Shown here one piece after another: positions 26,697 through 36,450 of a stretch of DNA of 64,000 bases. Position 1 is the stretch's first letter. Each line of letters begins with the position of its first letter. The notes beneath the pieces are model-generated. The model saw only the letters and a list, made by a program, of their open reading frames with translations, was not told the DNA's origin and did not search any database. The stretch comes from Haemophilus sp. HMSC068C11 (GTDB lineage Bacteria > Pseudomonadota > Gammaproteobacteria > Enterobacterales > Pasteurellaceae): NCBI RefSeq assembly GCF_001815355.1, contig NZ_KV820361.1:106230-170229 (forward strand), given 5' to 3'. The position numbers were made by a program, and so were the translations under genes.

Positions 26697-27482
26697 TTAT
26701 AAATATTCCTTTTTTAGTAATGATAACAAAAACAAAAATGCGGAACAAATCACGACAGAAGGACCTGCCGCTGTATCATAAAAGGCAGAAAGGAATAACC
26801 CGCCAATGACGGAAAGCATACTGATTAAAATCGCAATAAATACCATTTGTTCAGGCGTTTTAGCAAAACGTCTAGCTGTTGCGGCAGGAATAATTAAGAG
26901 CGATGTAATAATCAGGGCTCCGACAAACTTCATACTTAATGCAATTGTCAGTGCGGTCAAAATCATTAAGATAAATCGCATTTTTTTAATGTTAATGCCT
27001 TCTACTTGGGCAAGTTCAGGCGAAACGGTGGTGGAGAGTAAGGCTTGCCAGAAGTAAAGCAGTGTGCCTAATACAATGATTACGCCAGCACCAATATAAG
27101 GTAAATCGTTAAAATTAATGGCGAGTAAATCCCCAAAAAGATAACTCATTAAATCGACTCGGACATTTTTAAGTAAGCCAACCGTAACCACACCAAGGGA
27201 AAGACAACTGTGTGCGATAATGCCTAAAAGGGTATCCACTGAAAATTGCGTGTTACTTTCGAGCCAAACCATTAATACGGCAAGAATAATCGTCAAAATT
27301 ACAATGGCAACATAAGGATTAATTTGTAGGAAAATCCCTAACGCCACACCAAGCAAGGCCGAGTGGGAAAGGGTATCACCAAAATAAGCCATTTTACGCC
27401 ACACCACAAAAGCACCCAGTGGTGCGGTAATTAAGGAAAGCAGTAAGCCCGTAAGCAAGGCGGGAAATAAAATCTCAAACAT
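26697..27482 (-). CDS. znuB: ZnuB, zinc ABC transporter permease
   Basis: Inner-membrane permease of the high-affinity zinc importer ZnuABC. 261 residues with about eight helices; the family stretch LGAFVVWRKMAYFGDTLSHSALLG near the N-terminus is diagnostic of metal ABC-3 permeases, and FVGALIITSLLIIPAATAR is the coupling region. It follows znuC by nine bases. The solute-binding partner ZnuA is not encoded next to it; mepM takes that side. Confidence 0.93.
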   Translation of the reverse strand: MFEILFPALLTGLLLSLITAPLGAFVVWRKMAYFGDTLSHSALLGVALGIFLQINPYVAIVILTIILAVLMVWLESNTQFSVDTLLGIIAHSCLSLGVVTVGLLKNVRVDLMSYLFGDLLAINFNDLPYIGAGVIIVLGTLLYFWQALLSTTVSPELAQVEGINIKKMRFILMILTALTIALSMKFVGALIITSLLIIPAATARRFAKTPEQMVFIAILISMLSVIGGLFLSAFYDTAAGPSVVICSAFLFLLSLLKKEYL

Positions 27483-27491
27483 GATTTTTCC

Positions 27492-28286
27492 TTATTGTTG
27501 GCATTCAGATGGATTGGCACTGCAACTACAAACATCACCGTGCATATTATGATGATGATTATGATGGTGCGTATAAAAGCCCACATTTTGTGAGATTTGG
27601 TTGCCCCAAAGGCGTATAAATGTTGGATCATTCGATAAACTTTCGGGTGTGCCGGCACAGCGAATATGTTGATTGATGCACAACACTTCTTTACTGTCCG
27701 CCATCACGATATGCAAATCATGGGAAACCATTAAAACCGCACAATTTAAGGCTTGTTGAGTACGGTGAATCAGCTGATAAAGTTCAGCTTGACCATTAAT
27801 ATCGACCCCTTGAGTTGGTTCATCTAGCACCAGTAAATTGGGTTTGTTCAAAATCGCACGAGCTAATAACACGCGTTGCATTTCCCCACCTGAGAGTTTT
27901 TGCATATTATTTTTTCTCAAATGAGTGATAGAGAGTTGCTCAAGTGCGGTTGATATTTCTTGCGTTTTAACCCCTTTTTTGAGTGCCAGAAAACGCTCAA
28001 CCGTCATTGGTAAGCTGTGATCGAGGTGAATTTTTTGTGGGACATAGCCAATTCTGACATTGGTGCTATAAATCACCTCACCGGATGTCGGCGGTTGTAA
28101 TTTTAATAAGGTTTTCAAGAGGGTCGATTTCCCCCCACCATTTGGGCCTACAATGGTGATAATTGAATTAGGATAAATGCTGAAATTAATATCCCGTAAT
28201 GCTGTCTTTTGTTCAAAGACCACATTGATATTTTTCAGTGTAATTAATGGTGTGGGTTGGGCTGGTTGAATGGCGCGAATTTGCAT
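27492..28286 (-). CDS. znuC: ZnuC, zinc ABC transporter ATPase with His-rich tail
   Basis: ATPase of the zinc importer. Walker [13 protein letters not shown], signature LSGGEMQRV and Walker [11 protein letters not shown] are all present, with the switch His in [10 protein letters not shown]. The C-terminus has [21 protein letters not shown], a His/Cys-rich tail that could bind zinc and act as a sensor or a buffer; such tails are known in some ZnuC proteins. No Zur-type operator was recognised upstream, but an 11-base direct repeat is present there. Confidence 0.94.
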   Translation of the reverse strand: MQIRAIQPAQPTPLITLKNINVVFEQKTALRDINFSIYPNSIITIVGPNGGGKSTLLKTLLKLQPPTSGEVIYSTNVRIGYVPQKIHLDHSLPMTVERFLALKKGVKTQEISTALEQLSITHLRKNNMQKLSGGEMQRVLLARAILNKPNLLVLDEPTQGVDINGQAELYQLIHRTQQALNCAVLMVSHDLHIVMADSKEVLCINQHIRCAGTPESLSNDPTFIRLWGNQISQNVGFYTHHHNHHHNMHGDVCSCSANPSECQQ

Positions 28287-28299
28287 AATTCCCCCTTTA

Positions 28300-28323
28300 A
28301 AAATAGCTCAATAAAATAGCTCA
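28300..28323. repeat. 11-base direct repeat upstream of znuC
   Basis: AAAATAGCTCA occurs twice with a 13-base period in the znuC-mepM intergenic region, about 14 bases before the znuC start on its upstream side. It may be an operator, but no known regulator's consensus matches it. Confidence 0.45.
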
Positions 28324-28464
28324 TTTCCTTATTTTTCTCAAGAAATTCCGACTATGCCTAATATTTAGGCATAAGATTTGACATTTTTAGGGTAAAATGA
28401 ATTTTTCCCAGAGTTTGTAGTCTGAAGAGCGAAAAGCTTTTTATTCATTTTAAAGGTATCTATT

Positions 28465-29940
28465 TTGCAACACGTTAAATTAGCTAGAGATCGACGGAAA
28501 AGAAAATCCCGCCTAAAAGCAGCGATTTTTTTTGCCGCACTTTTGCTTATTTTAACGGGAATTTTCCTCGCCTTTAAAGATACCGCTGACTATGATCCTT
28601 CTCTGCAAAGTAATCTTGAGCCAGAGATGGTGGATAACGTTCAATATCAATCCCTTACACCTGAAAAAACAGAATCTGATAAGTCTCAACCTCAAGCAGG
28701 TGAACACCCTGAAGCGAAACAACATGCGAATACGGAAGATGCAACTTCTTACGATGATGATCTTCAAGCCAAAGATGATGAAGTGGATGAAATTAAACCG
28801 CAGTTTGATGAGCTAACTGATTTACCAAAAGATGCGCAAGATGCGCTCAGCGGTATTTTAGATGTAGCTGATCAGGCATTGCGTATTACCGATCAATTTA
28901 GTCATACCGTGGTGCGTGGTGATTCCTTAAAAGACGTGTTAGAGCTTTCAGGTTTAGAAGATGATACGGCGAAGAATTTAATTGCCGAATATCCTGAATT
29001 AAAAACCTTGCGTGCAGGTCAGCAGTTCTATTGGATTTTAGATAAAGAAGATCAACTGGAATATTTAAACTGGCTGGTGTCTGAAAAAGAAGAACGCATT
29101 TATGAACGCACGGAAGACGGTAAGTTTAAACGCCAAATTCTAGAGAAGAAAAGTATCTGGAAGAAAGAGGTGCTAAAAGGTACGATTAACGGATCTTTTG
29201 CATCAAGTTTGCGTGATTTAGGTCTGGATGGTCGTCAAATCAGCCAGTTAAGCTCTGCGTTACAGTGGCAGGTAAGCCTTCAAAAACTCAGTAAAGGCAC
29301 CAAATTTGCGATTTTAGTATCACGTGAATATTTAGGTGATAAATTAACCGGTCAAGGTAACGTTGAAGCGATTCACATTATGACAGACGGTAAGAGCTAT
29401 TATGGCATTCAAGCCGCTAATGGTCGTTACTACGATAAGCAAGGGGAAACCCTTGGTAAAGGCTTTGCACGTTATCCATTGCAACGTCAAGCGCGTATTT
29501 CGTCACCATTTAATCCAAATCGTCGACACCCAGTAACAGGACGTGTTCGTCCGCATAAAGGGGTGGACTTTGCTGTTTCACCGGGTACGCCAGTTATTGC
29601 GCCTGCAGAAGGTGTGGTAGAAAAAGTGGCTTATCAAGCAGGTGGTGCAGGACGTTATGTGGTGATACGCCATGGTCGTGAATATCAAACGGTGTATATG
29701 CATTTAAGTCGAGCTTTAGTAGGTGCAGGTCAAACTGTGAAGAAAGGGGAGCGCATTGCATTAACTGGTAATACAGGGATTTCAACCGGTCCACACTTGC
29801 ACTACGAGTTTCATATTAATGAACGTGCGGTGAACCCGCTTACGGTGAAATTGCCGGGTACCAGCAGCGGAATGGCAACGGCAGAACGTAAGCAATTCTT
29901 AGTCCGAGCGAAAGAAGTTGAAAGAACATTAAAATTATAG
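28465..29940 (+). CDS. mepM: MepM, murein DD-endopeptidase (M23 family)
   Basis: Cuts peptidoglycan cross-links so that new material can be inserted; attached to the inner membrane by one N-terminal helix (about residues 18-36). A highly acidic linker (about 40-120) is followed by an OapA/LysM-like domain and by the C-terminal LytM domain with zinc ligands in HKGVDF and GPHLHYEF. 491 residues. The start is TTG after AAGG; no ATG occurs before residue 55, and starting there would remove the anchor. In E. coli mepM is divergent from znuA and here from znuC. Confidence 0.9.
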   Translation: MQHVKLARDRRKRKSRLKAAIFFAALLLILTGIFLAFKDTADYDPSLQSNLEPEMVDNVQYQSLTPEKTESDKSQPQAGEHPEAKQHANTEDATSYDDDLQAKDDEVDEIKPQFDELTDLPKDAQDALSGILDVADQALRITDQFSHTVVRGDSLKDVLELSGLEDDTAKNLIAEYPELKTLRAGQQFYWILDKEDQLEYLNWLVSEKEERIYERTEDGKFKRQILEKKSIWKKEVLKGTINGSFASSLRDLGLDGRQISQLSSALQWQVSLQKLSKGTKFAILVSREYLGDKLTGQGNVEAIHIMTDGKSYYGIQAANGRYYDKQGETLGKGFARYPLQRQARISSPFNPNRRHPVTGRVRPHKGVDFAVSPGTPVIAPAEGVVEKVAYQAGGAGRYVVIRHGREYQTVYMHLSRALVGAGQTVKKGERIALTGNTGISTGPHLHYEFHINERAVNPLTVKLPGTSSGMATAERKQFLVRAKEVERTLKL

Positions 29941-29945
29941 CGAAT

Positions 29946-29980
29946 AAAGTGCGGTCAAATTTGACCGCATTTTTTATACG
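29946..29980 (+). terminator. Terminator after mepM with uptake sequence
   Basis: TGCGGTCAAA pairs with TTTGACCGCA, closed by no extra loop beyond the central AT-rich bases, followed by TTTTTTATA. The left arm is an exact uptake sequence, the right arm an imperfect one. Confidence 0.8.
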
Positions 29981-30053
29981 ACTAAAAATTAGCCGAAAAC
30001 TGACCGCACTTCATCTTTTCTCTTTTCCTTCAATATGCTATTCTTTTTGCATT

Positions 30054-30068
30054 TTAGAATTATTCTCA
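30054..30068 (+). promoter_or_regulatory. Candidate Fur box of the siderophore-uptake operon
   Basis: TTAGAATTATTCTCA matches the 7-1-7 Fur consensus TGATAATNATTATCA at 12 of 14 specified positions and has a perfect AGAAT-T-ATTCT core. It sits five bases before the permease ATG and just downstream of a possible -10 TATGCT at 30034-30039, where bound Fur would block transcription in iron-rich medium. Confidence 0.7.
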
Positions 30069-30073
30069 TTTTT

Positions 30074-31027
30074 ATGATTAAGCGACGTTATCTGATTTTT
30101 CTTTTGATCGTGCTTTCCTTTGTTTCACTTTTTCTCGGGGTAAGTACTGTTAATCTGCAAGGGTTACTGAATTTTGAAGGTAATCAATGGCAGATATTTT
30201 TCATTAGTCGAGTGCCTCGTTTAATCAGTATCTTGATTGCGGGTGCATCCTTAAGTATTTGTGGCTTAGTGATGCAGCAACTCAGTCGAAACCGATTTGT
30301 TTCTCCCACCACTGCGGGCACCATGGATAGTGCAAGATTAGGGATTTTAATGGCGATGCTGTTTTTCCCAACGGCTTCAATGTTGTTAAAAACGACCATT
30401 GCGGTGATTGTGTCTTTCCTTGGCACATTGTTATTTATGACGATTCTGTCCCGTTTGAAATTCAAGGACACGATTTTTGTGCCTTTAGTGGGGATTATGT
30501 TCGGTAATATCATCAGTTCGATTACCGCCTTTATTGCTTACAAAGAAGATTTATTACAAAACTTATCCGGGTGGCTACAAGGGGACTTTTCTCTTGTGAT
30601 GTCTGGTCGCTATGAATTGTTGTATTTCAGTATTCCTACACTCATTGTGGCTTATTTATTTGCGCATCGTTTTTCTATTGTCGGGATGGGGAAAGATTTT
30701 GCGGTTAATCTAGGTCTAAATTACAACCAGGTACTTTATCTCGGATTGCTCATTGTGGCAGTGGTCTCTTCGATTATTATCGTGTCTGTTGGCGTGATTC
30801 CTTTCTTAGGGTTAATAATCCCGAATATCGTCACACTTTATTTAGGGGATAACTTGAAGAAAGTGTTATCTCATACGGCCTTGCTAGGCGCTGTATTTGT
30901 TTTATTTTGCGATATTTTAGGTCGAAGTGTGATTTATCCTTATGAGATTTCCATTAATGCCGTGGTTGGTGTATTTGGCAGTGGGATCTTCTTATTTTTA
31001 TTATTAAAGCGGTATAGAAATGGCTAA
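30074..31027 (+). CDS. Ferric-siderophore ABC permease, CeuB/FatD-like
   Basis: FecCD-family permease for ferric siderophore import, about nine helices, 317 residues. Family landmarks: RVPRLISILIAGASLSICGLVMQQ, RNRFVSPTTAGTMDSARLG, and VSVGVIPFLGLIIPNIV. I use the internal ATG giving MIKRRYLIF; the longer frame adds 13 codons that cover the Fur box. No ribosome site is obvious, which is odd for a first gene. Operon order permease, permease, ATPase, binding protein is that of Campylobacter ceuBCDE. Confidence 0.85.
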   Translation: MIKRRYLIFLLIVLSFVSLFLGVSTVNLQGLLNFEGNQWQIFFISRVPRLISILIAGASLSICGLVMQQLSRNRFVSPTTAGTMDSARLGILMAMLFFPTASMLLKTTIAVIVSFLGTLLFMTILSRLKFKDTIFVPLVGIMFGNIISSITAFIAYKEDLLQNLSGWLQGDFSLVMSGRYELLYFSIPTLIVAYLFAHRFSIVGMGKDFAVNLGLNYNQVLYLGLLIVAVVSSIIIVSVGVIPFLGLIIPNIVTLYLGDNLKKVLSHTALLGAVFVLFCDILGRSVIYPYEISINAVVGVFGSGIFLFLLLKRYRNG

Positions 31028-31979
31028 GAAATCTTCTTCTCAACTGATTGTATTGTCGTTGTTAGCCATTGTTTCTCTTGCACTTTATTTAGGCTACAAC
31101 TTACCAAACCGTTGGCAATATGCCTTGGAAAATCGTGCCTTATCCTTAATTGCGATTGTGATTACAGGCGCGGCAATTGCACTTGCTACGATGATTTTCC
31201 AAACGGTCGTGAATAACCGAATTCTTACACCGAGTATTTTAGGGTTAGATTCGCTGTATTTACTGATTCAAACGGCGATCATTTTCCTTTTCGGTTCAAG
31301 CACATTGCTTTCTATGAATTCTATTGCATTGTTTGTCTTGTGTACGGGATTAATGATGGCGTTTTCATTAGTGCTTTATCACTTCCTGTTTAAGAAAGAA
31401 AACCAAAATATTTTCTTCTTGTTGCTTGTCGGGATTATTTTCGGCACCTTCTTTGGTAGCTTAACGACCTTTATGGAAGTGTTGATTGATCCAAATGAAT
31501 TTCAGATCGCACAAGATATTGGCTTTGCAAGTTTCAACCGAATCAATACTCAAATCTTATGGGTCGCATTAGCCATTTTAGTAGCGACGATTGTTTTCAG
31601 TTTGAAATATTGGCATTGCTTTGATGTGTTGGCATTAGGGCGAGAAAATGCCATTAACTTAGGGATCGATTATCAAAAGACCTTAAAAGTCCTGTTAATT
31701 CTCGTGGCAATTTTAACGTCAGTGTCGACCGCACTTGTTGGCCCACTTACTTTCCTTGGGTTATTGGTAATGAACGTGACTTTTGAATTTATTCGTGATT
31801 ATCGCCATAAGGTGCTTATTCCTGCTGCGATGTTAATTTCCATTATTACCTTGGTTTTTGGGCAATTATTGGTTACTCATATTTTTACCTTCCGCACGAC
31901 ATTAAGCATCATCGTTAATTTTGTCGGCGGGGTGTACTTTATTTATTTGTTATTAAGAGCAAACAAAAAATGGCAATAG
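31020..31979 (+). CDS. Ferric-siderophore ABC permease, CeuC/FatC-like
   Basis: Second FecCD-family permease, forming a heterodimer with the first. 319 residues, about nine helices; IVITGAAIALATMIFQTVVNNRILTPSILGLDSLY is the conserved N-terminal block and TALVGPLTFLGLLVMNV the coupling helix region. Overlaps the preceding gene by eight bases and the following ATPase by ten, so translation is coupled throughout. One uptake sequence. Confidence 0.86.
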   Translation: MAKKSSSQLIVLSLLAIVSLALYLGYNLPNRWQYALENRALSLIAIVITGAAIALATMIFQTVVNNRILTPSILGLDSLYLLIQTAIIFLFGSSTLLSMNSIALFVLCTGLMMAFSLVLYHFLFKKENQNIFFLLLVGIIFGTFFGSLTTFMEVLIDPNEFQIAQDIGFASFNRINTQILWVALAILVATIVFSLKYWHCFDVLALGRENAINLGIDYQKTLKVLLILVAILTSVSTALVGPLTFLGLLVMNVTFEFIRDYRHKVLIPAAMLISIITLVFGQLLVTHIFTFRTTLSIIVNFVGGVYFIYLLLRANKKWQ

Positions 31980-32731
31980 AAATTCGCAATATTACTAAAA
32001 GTTACGGAAGCAAAAAGGTGGTGGATAATGTGTCCGTTACCATTCCTACGGGGAAAATTACGTCTTTTATCGGGCCGAATGGTGCGGGGAAGAGTACGGT
32101 GCTGTCTATTATGAGCCGTTTGTTGAATGCTGATAGTGGCAAGATCTATCTCAACGGTGAATTGCTCAATCGTAAGAAAAGTAGCGATATTGCGAAACAA
32201 CTTGCGATTTTAAAGCAAACTAACAACATTAATTTGCGTCTAACTATTGAAGATTTAGTCGCTTTTGGGCGTTTTCCTTATTGCAAAGGAAACTTAACCC
32301 AAACTGACCGCACTTTTATTGATAATGCCATTGCCTATATGAATTTAGATGATATTCGTCACCAATATATCGATAGTTTAAGTGGTGGTCAGCGACAACG
32401 TGCTTATATTGCAATGACGCTTGCACAAGATACCGATTATATTTTGTTGGATGAACCATTAAATAATCTGGATATGAAGCATTCTGTGCAGATCATGCAA
32501 GTTTTGCGTAAATTAGCGACAGAACTCAACAAAACCGTGGTGATTGTGATTCATGATATTAATTTCGCCTCTTGTTATTCAGACTACATTGTTGCCATGA
32601 AAAATGGAAAATTAGTGCACCAAGGCGAGATTAACCACATTATGCAATCAACCGTATTACAAGATATTTATGATATGTCGATTCCGATTCAGGATATCGA
32701 CGACCATAAAATTGCCGTTTATTTTAGATAA
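31970..32731 (+). CDS. Ferric-siderophore ABC ATPase, CeuD-like
   Basis: ATP-binding subunit (253 residues) for the two permeases. Walker A GPNGAGKSTVLS, signature LSGGQRQRAYIAM, Walker B ILLDEPLNNLDM and switch His in VIHDINFA. The C-terminal region shows the FhuC/FepC-type architecture. Start overlaps the upstream permease by ten bases. Function as siderophore import engine follows from its neighbours. Confidence 0.88.
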   Translation: MAIEIRNITKSYGSKKVVDNVSVTIPTGKITSFIGPNGAGKSTVLSIMSRLLNADSGKIYLNGELLNRKKSSDIAKQLAILKQTNNINLRLTIEDLVAFGRFPYCKGNLTQTDRTFIDNAIAYMNLDDIRHQYIDSLSGGQRQRAYIAMTLAQDTDYILLDEPLNNLDMKHSVQIMQVLRKLATELNKTVVIVIHDINFASCYSDYIVAMKNGKLVHQGEINHIMQSTVLQDIYDMSIPIQDIDDHKIAVYFR

Positions 32732-32745
32732 GTAAGGAAATCTTT

Positions 32746-33654
32746 ATGAAAAAAACATTATCAACTTTAGCGCTTTCACTCTTCGCACTTTCTGGTGTTG
32801 TACAAGCTGCGGATATTACGGTGGAAAATTCCGTTGGAAAACAAGTCGTGCCACAAAATCCACAACGTGTGGTGGTTCTCGATTTTGGTGCAGCAGACAC
32901 ACTTCGTGCATTAGGTGTGCAAGATAAAATTGTGGGCTTCCCACAAAGCGGAAAACTCCCAACTTATCTTGCAGAATTTGCAGACAAAAAATATAAAAAT
33001 GTCGGCGATTTGAAAGAACAATCATTGGAGCAAATTAATGAGCTTAATCCGGATTTGATCATTGTTTCTAAGCGTCAAGAAAAAATGATCGATAAATTTA
33101 AAGAAATTGCGCCAGTATTTAATGTTGAAAATGACTACAATAATTACTACACAAGTTTTCAACAAAATGTGACCGCACTTGGTCAGATTTTTGGTAAAGA
33201 AAGTGTCGCGAAAGAAAAACTTTCAGCATTGGAAAGCAAGGTTGACCAAGTCGCAAAAGATGCGAAAGACAAAACAGCTTTGTTGGTATTGGTTAATGAA
33301 AGTAAAATCAGTGCCTTTGGTGACGGTTCTCGCTATGGCATGGTGTATCAAAAATTTGGTTTTAAACCGATTGATAACAGCATCAAATCTTCTACGCATG
33401 GACAAAGCGTTGGTTTTGAATATATCTTAGAAAAAAATCCAGACTTTTTACTTGTAGTGGATCGTACAGCGGCCATTACAGAAAAAGCCAACAATGCGCA
33501 AAAAGTATTGGATAACGATATCATCAAACAAACCAAAGCGTATAAAGATGGACACATTGTGTATCTTGATGCAGCCAATTGGTATCTTGCGTTTGGTGGT
33601 TTAGAAAGCATGGAAATCATTGCGCAAGAACTTGATCGTGCAGTGAAAAAATAA
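32746..33654 (+). CDS. Periplasmic ferric-catecholate binding protein, CeuE/VctP-like
   Basis: Substrate-binding protein (302 residues) with a type I signal peptide, cut after VVQA, so it is soluble rather than a lipoprotein like Campylobacter CeuE. His218 (SSTHGQ) and Tyr280 (AANWYLAFGG) are spaced as the two residues, His227 and Tyr288, that complete iron coordination in CeuE bound to tetradentate catecholates, so the likely ligand is a linear enterobactin breakdown product or similar xenosiderophore. Start preceded by GGAAA. A strong terminator follows. No outer-membrane TonB-dependent receptor is encoded near it. Confidence 0.87.
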   Translation: MKKTLSTLALSLFALSGVVQAADITVENSVGKQVVPQNPQRVVVLDFGAADTLRALGVQDKIVGFPQSGKLPTYLAEFADKKYKNVGDLKEQSLEQINELNPDLIIVSKRQEKMIDKFKEIAPVFNVENDYNNYYTSFQQNVTALGQIFGKESVAKEKLSALESKVDQVAKDAKDKTALLVLVNESKISAFGDGSRYGMVYQKFGFKPIDNSIKSSTHGQSVGFEYILEKNPDFLLVVDRTAAITEKANNAQKVLDNDIIKQTKAYKDGHIVYLDAANWYLAFGGLESMEIIAQELDRAVKK

Positions 33655-33669
33655 TACGAAAAATCATCT

Positions 33670-33700
33670 AAAAGGGCAGTCAAGTATTGCCCTTTTTATA
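33670..33700 (+). terminator. Terminator after the siderophore operon
   Basis: Stem AAAAGGGCA / TGCCCTTTT with a nine-base loop and a T-run. Confidence 0.88.
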
Positions 33701-33774
33701 TGTAAATTAATCTTTACACATATCAATAAACTTCCTATCATATCGGCATAATTTAATAAAACAGAGCTTATTTT

Positions 33775-34725
33775 ATGCTGACATTTAATCCACAAGATCC
33801 GTTCTCTTGCTTTGTCACTCAAAGCCTTTCCATGAAAAGTGCGGTCGAAAATGCACAACGTTTTGCGATGTTTGATGTGCCGCTTTTAATTCAGGGTGAA
33901 ACGGGCACAGGTAAAGATCTATTAGCAAAAGCTTGCCATTTTGCGAGCTTGCGCCGTGAGAAAAAATTCATTGCAGTAAACTGTGCAGGCCTGCCGGATG
34001 AAGATGCGGAAAGCGAAATGTTTGGGCGTAAAGTGGGTGACAGTGAAACCATCGGTTTTTTTGAATATGCTAACGAAGGCACGGTGTTGTTAGATGGCAT
34101 TGCCGAGCTTTCATTAAGTTTACAGGCAAAATTACTGCGTTTTTTAACGGATGGTTCTTTCCGTCGAGTGGGCGAAGAAAAAGAACATCATGCAAATGTT
34201 CGGGTGATTTGTACGTCACAAGAGCCAATGGAAAAGCTGTTAGAGCAAGGGAAATTGCGCAGTGATTTATTCCATCGCTTAAATGTCTTAGCACTAAATG
34301 TACCGCCATTGCGTGAGCGAGTTGAAGATATTCAGCCTTTAACGGACGGTTTTTTACAAGAAATTAGCACGCAGCTTAAGATTCCAATGCCGCAATATGA
34401 TGCTGATTTTTTGAGTTATTTGAAAGGGCAGCCTTGGCAAGGTAATGTGCGAGAGCTTTACAATGTCTTGTATCGTGCCTGTTCCTTAGCGAAAAATAAC
34501 CAGCTTGATATTGAAAGTTTAAATTTAAAACCTGTACAAAGTGCGGTCATTTCTGTGGATGATTTTGGAGAGCAAACCCTAGATGAGATCATGGGACAAT
34601 ATGAGGCGAGTGTACTCCGTGCTTTTTATGCTCAGTATCCAAGTACTCGAAAATTAGCACAACGATTAGGTGTATCACATACGGCGATTGCCAATAAATT
34701 AAAACAATACGGTATTAGTAAATAA
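33775..34725 (+). CDS. tyrR: TyrR, aromatic amino acid regulator (short form)
   Basis: Regulator of aromatic amino acid genes. This 316-residue form lacks the roughly 190-residue N-terminal ACT/PAS region of E. coli TyrR (513 residues), as in H. influenzae TyrR. The AAA+ domain has Walker A GETGTGKD and Walker [10 protein letters not shown], but the sigma-54-contacting GAFTGA loop is absent (region reads [13 protein letters not shown]). The C-terminal helix-turn-helix is [19 protein letters not shown]. It probably acts as a repressor at sigma-70 promoters. Its end overlaps the end of hflX by 11 bases. Confidence 0.93.
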   Translation: MLTFNPQDPFSCFVTQSLSMKSAVENAQRFAMFDVPLLIQGETGTGKDLLAKACHFASLRREKKFIAVNCAGLPDEDAESEMFGRKVGDSETIGFFEYANEGTVLLDGIAELSLSLQAKLLRFLTDGSFRRVGEEKEHHANVRVICTSQEPMEKLLEQGKLRSDLFHRLNVLALNVPPLRERVEDIQPLTDGFLQEISTQLKIPMPQYDADFLSYLKGQPWQGNVRELYNVLYRACSLAKNNQLDIESLNLKPVQSAVISVDDFGEQTLDEIMGQYEASVLRAFYAQYPSTRKLAQRLGVSHTAIANKLKQYGISK

Positions 34726-36070
34726 TTTCTGACAGTTTAGGGAATTGTTTACAAAGTTTGAGCCATTCGACTTTATCAATTTGTACATTGAGGATAAATT
34801 CACCTTCATCCGAAATTTGTTCGTGACGAATGCTATCTAATTGATAGAGCGCATGGCGAATTTTGCCCTCTTGCGGGAGCAGCGTGAGAGTGAAAGAAAG
34901 TATCTCATTTTTCAACCGCACTTTAATGGCTTCAAGTAGCAGCTCTAATCCTTCACCTGAATGCGCGGAAAGATAAACGGCAACGGGCTTATTCTCGTCA
35001 TCATATTCAATATGGGGCGCCACATTTTCCAATAAATCGATTTTGTTATACACAAGCAAAGCTGGCACTTTATCAGCCTTAATCTCCTCCAATACTAAAT
35101 TTACCGCTTCAATATTTTCGATCTTTCGAGCGTCAGCTGCATCAATGATATGTAATAACAAACTGGCTTCTACCGTTTCTTGCAAGGTAGATTTAAAAGC
35201 GGACACTAAATCATGGGGGAGTTGGCGAACAAAACCAACAGTATCCGCGAGAATGGCCGTACCAACATCTTGAATTTGTAAACGTCTTAATGTGGGATCG
35301 AGGGTGGCGAAAAGCTGATCCGCCGCATAGACATTGGCTTGCGTGATGAAATTGAATAATGTCGATTTTCCCGCATTGGTATAACCCACTAAAGAAATGG
35401 TCGGAATATCCGCTTTTTGTCGGGTTTGGCGATTTTGGTTGCGTTGTTTTTCGACTTTTGCCAAACGATTTTGCAACTGCGCAATACGAACCTTGATTAA
35501 ACGGCGATCTGTTTCTAACTGCGTTTCGCCAGGGCCTCGTAATCCTACCGCGCCTTTTTGCTGATCTAAGCCTGTTTTTCGGCGAACTAATCGAGTGGAT
35601 AAATGCTTAAGTTGAGCTAATTCAACTTGCAATTTCCCTTCGTGCGAGCGGGCTCGTTGGGCAAAGATATCTAAAATCACCCCAGTGCGATCCACTACGC
35701 GACATTGGCAGATGCTTTCTAAATTACGGGTTTGTGCAGGGGTTAATTGATGATTCACCAAAACAACATCAGCATCTAAGGCTTTCACTGCATCTGCAAT
35801 TTCTTGTGCTTTTCCTTCACCGATAAAATATTTCGCTTGTGGCGTCGCTCGGCTCGTGGTGATGATTTGTAAAATCTCAACATTGGCAGATTCTGCTAAA
35901 AGTTGGAATTCTTGCAGATCTTCAATGTTTTTATTTTGAGAAAAGAAAACATGCACGACGACAGCTTTATCTTTTGTCGATTGGCTATTGTCGACTGTTT
36001 TAGATGACGAAAGTGCGGTTGAAATTTCAGGTGAATTTTCAACCGCACTTAAACTGATGAAATCGTTCAT
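34715..36070 (-). CDS. hflX: HflX, ribosome-associated GTPase
   Basis: GTPase that splits stalled ribosomes under heat stress. The N-terminal domain has the family motif [28 protein letters not shown], followed by the G domain: G1 GYTNAGKS, G3 DTVGF, G4 NKID. 451 residues. The N-terminal 45 residues carry an insertion of Ser/Glu-rich sequence encoded by an inverted uptake-sequence pair and have no match in other HflX as far as I can judge. Follows hfq with nine bases between. In E. coli the order is miaA-hfq-hflX; miaA is not here. Confidence 0.94.
   Translation of the reverse strand: MNDFISLSAVENSPEISTALSSSKTVDNSQSTKDKAVVVHVFFSQNKNIEDLQEFQLLAESANVEILQIITTSRATPQAKYFIGEGKAQEIADAVKALDADVVLVNHQLTPAQTRNLESICQCRVVDRTGVILDIFAQRARSHEGKLQVELAQLKHLSTRLVRRKTGLDQQKGAVGLRGPGETQLETDRRLIKVRIAQLQNRLAKVEKQRNQNRQTRQKADIPTISLVGYTNAGKSTLFNFITQANVYAADQLFATLDPTLRRLQIQDVGTAILADTVGFVRQLPHDLVSAFKSTLQETVEASLLLHIIDAADARKIENIEAVNLVLEEIKADKVPALLVYNKIDLLENVAPHIEYDDENKPVAVYLSAHSGEGLELLLEAIKVRLKNEILSFTLTLLPQEGKIRHALYQLDSIRHEQISDEGEFILNVQIDKVEWLKLCKQFPKLSEIIY
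36011..36050. repeat. Inverted uptake-sequence pair inside hflX
   Basis: AAGTGCGGTTGAAA and its exact complement TTTCAACCGCACTT are separated by 12 bases, near the 5' end of the hflX reading frame. Both arms hold a perfect uptake word. A 14-base stem here would fold within hflX mRNA. Confidence 0.9.
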
Positions 36071-36079
36071 TGAACAGAA

Positions 36080-36364
36080 TTATTCTGCTTGTGTTTCTAC
36101 TTCCGCTACAGCATCAGAAGTTTGTGCTGCATGATGACCGCCATTATTATTGTGGTGAGAAACAGAACGTGCTGGAACTACAGTCGAAATTGCGTGTTTG
36201 TACACCATTTGATTAACCGTGTTTTTTAATAAAATCACGAATTGGTCGAATGATTCGATTTGACCCTGTAATTTAATCCCATTAACGAGATAAATCGAAA
36301 CAGGAATACGTTCACGGCGTAACGCATTCAAATAAGGATCTTGTAATGATTGTCCTTTTGCCAT
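36080..36364 (-). CDS. hfq: Hfq, RNA chaperone
   Basis: Hexameric Sm-like chaperone that pairs small RNAs with their mRNA targets. The Sm1/Sm2 core [39 protein letters not shown] and [17 protein letters not shown] is near identical to E. coli Hfq. The 94-residue protein has a C-terminal tail rich in His, Asn, Gly, Gln and Glu, which is the variable part. First gene before hflX. Confidence 0.98.
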   Translation of the reverse strand: MAKGQSLQDPYLNALRRERIPVSIYLVNGIKLQGQIESFDQFVILLKNTVNQMVYKHAISTVVPARSVSHHNNNGGHHAAQTSDAVAEVETQAE

Positions 36365-36450
36365 TTTGCTATCCTTTGTTGTTATATGTTAATTAATGAT
36401 AGAAACGAGTTGTCTCCGTCATCAAATATAACAATAAACATTTTTCTTGT

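Noticed and set aside
28287..28464. Zur operator between znuC and mepM
   Set aside because: No palindrome of the TGTTATANTATAACA type; only a direct repeat is seen.
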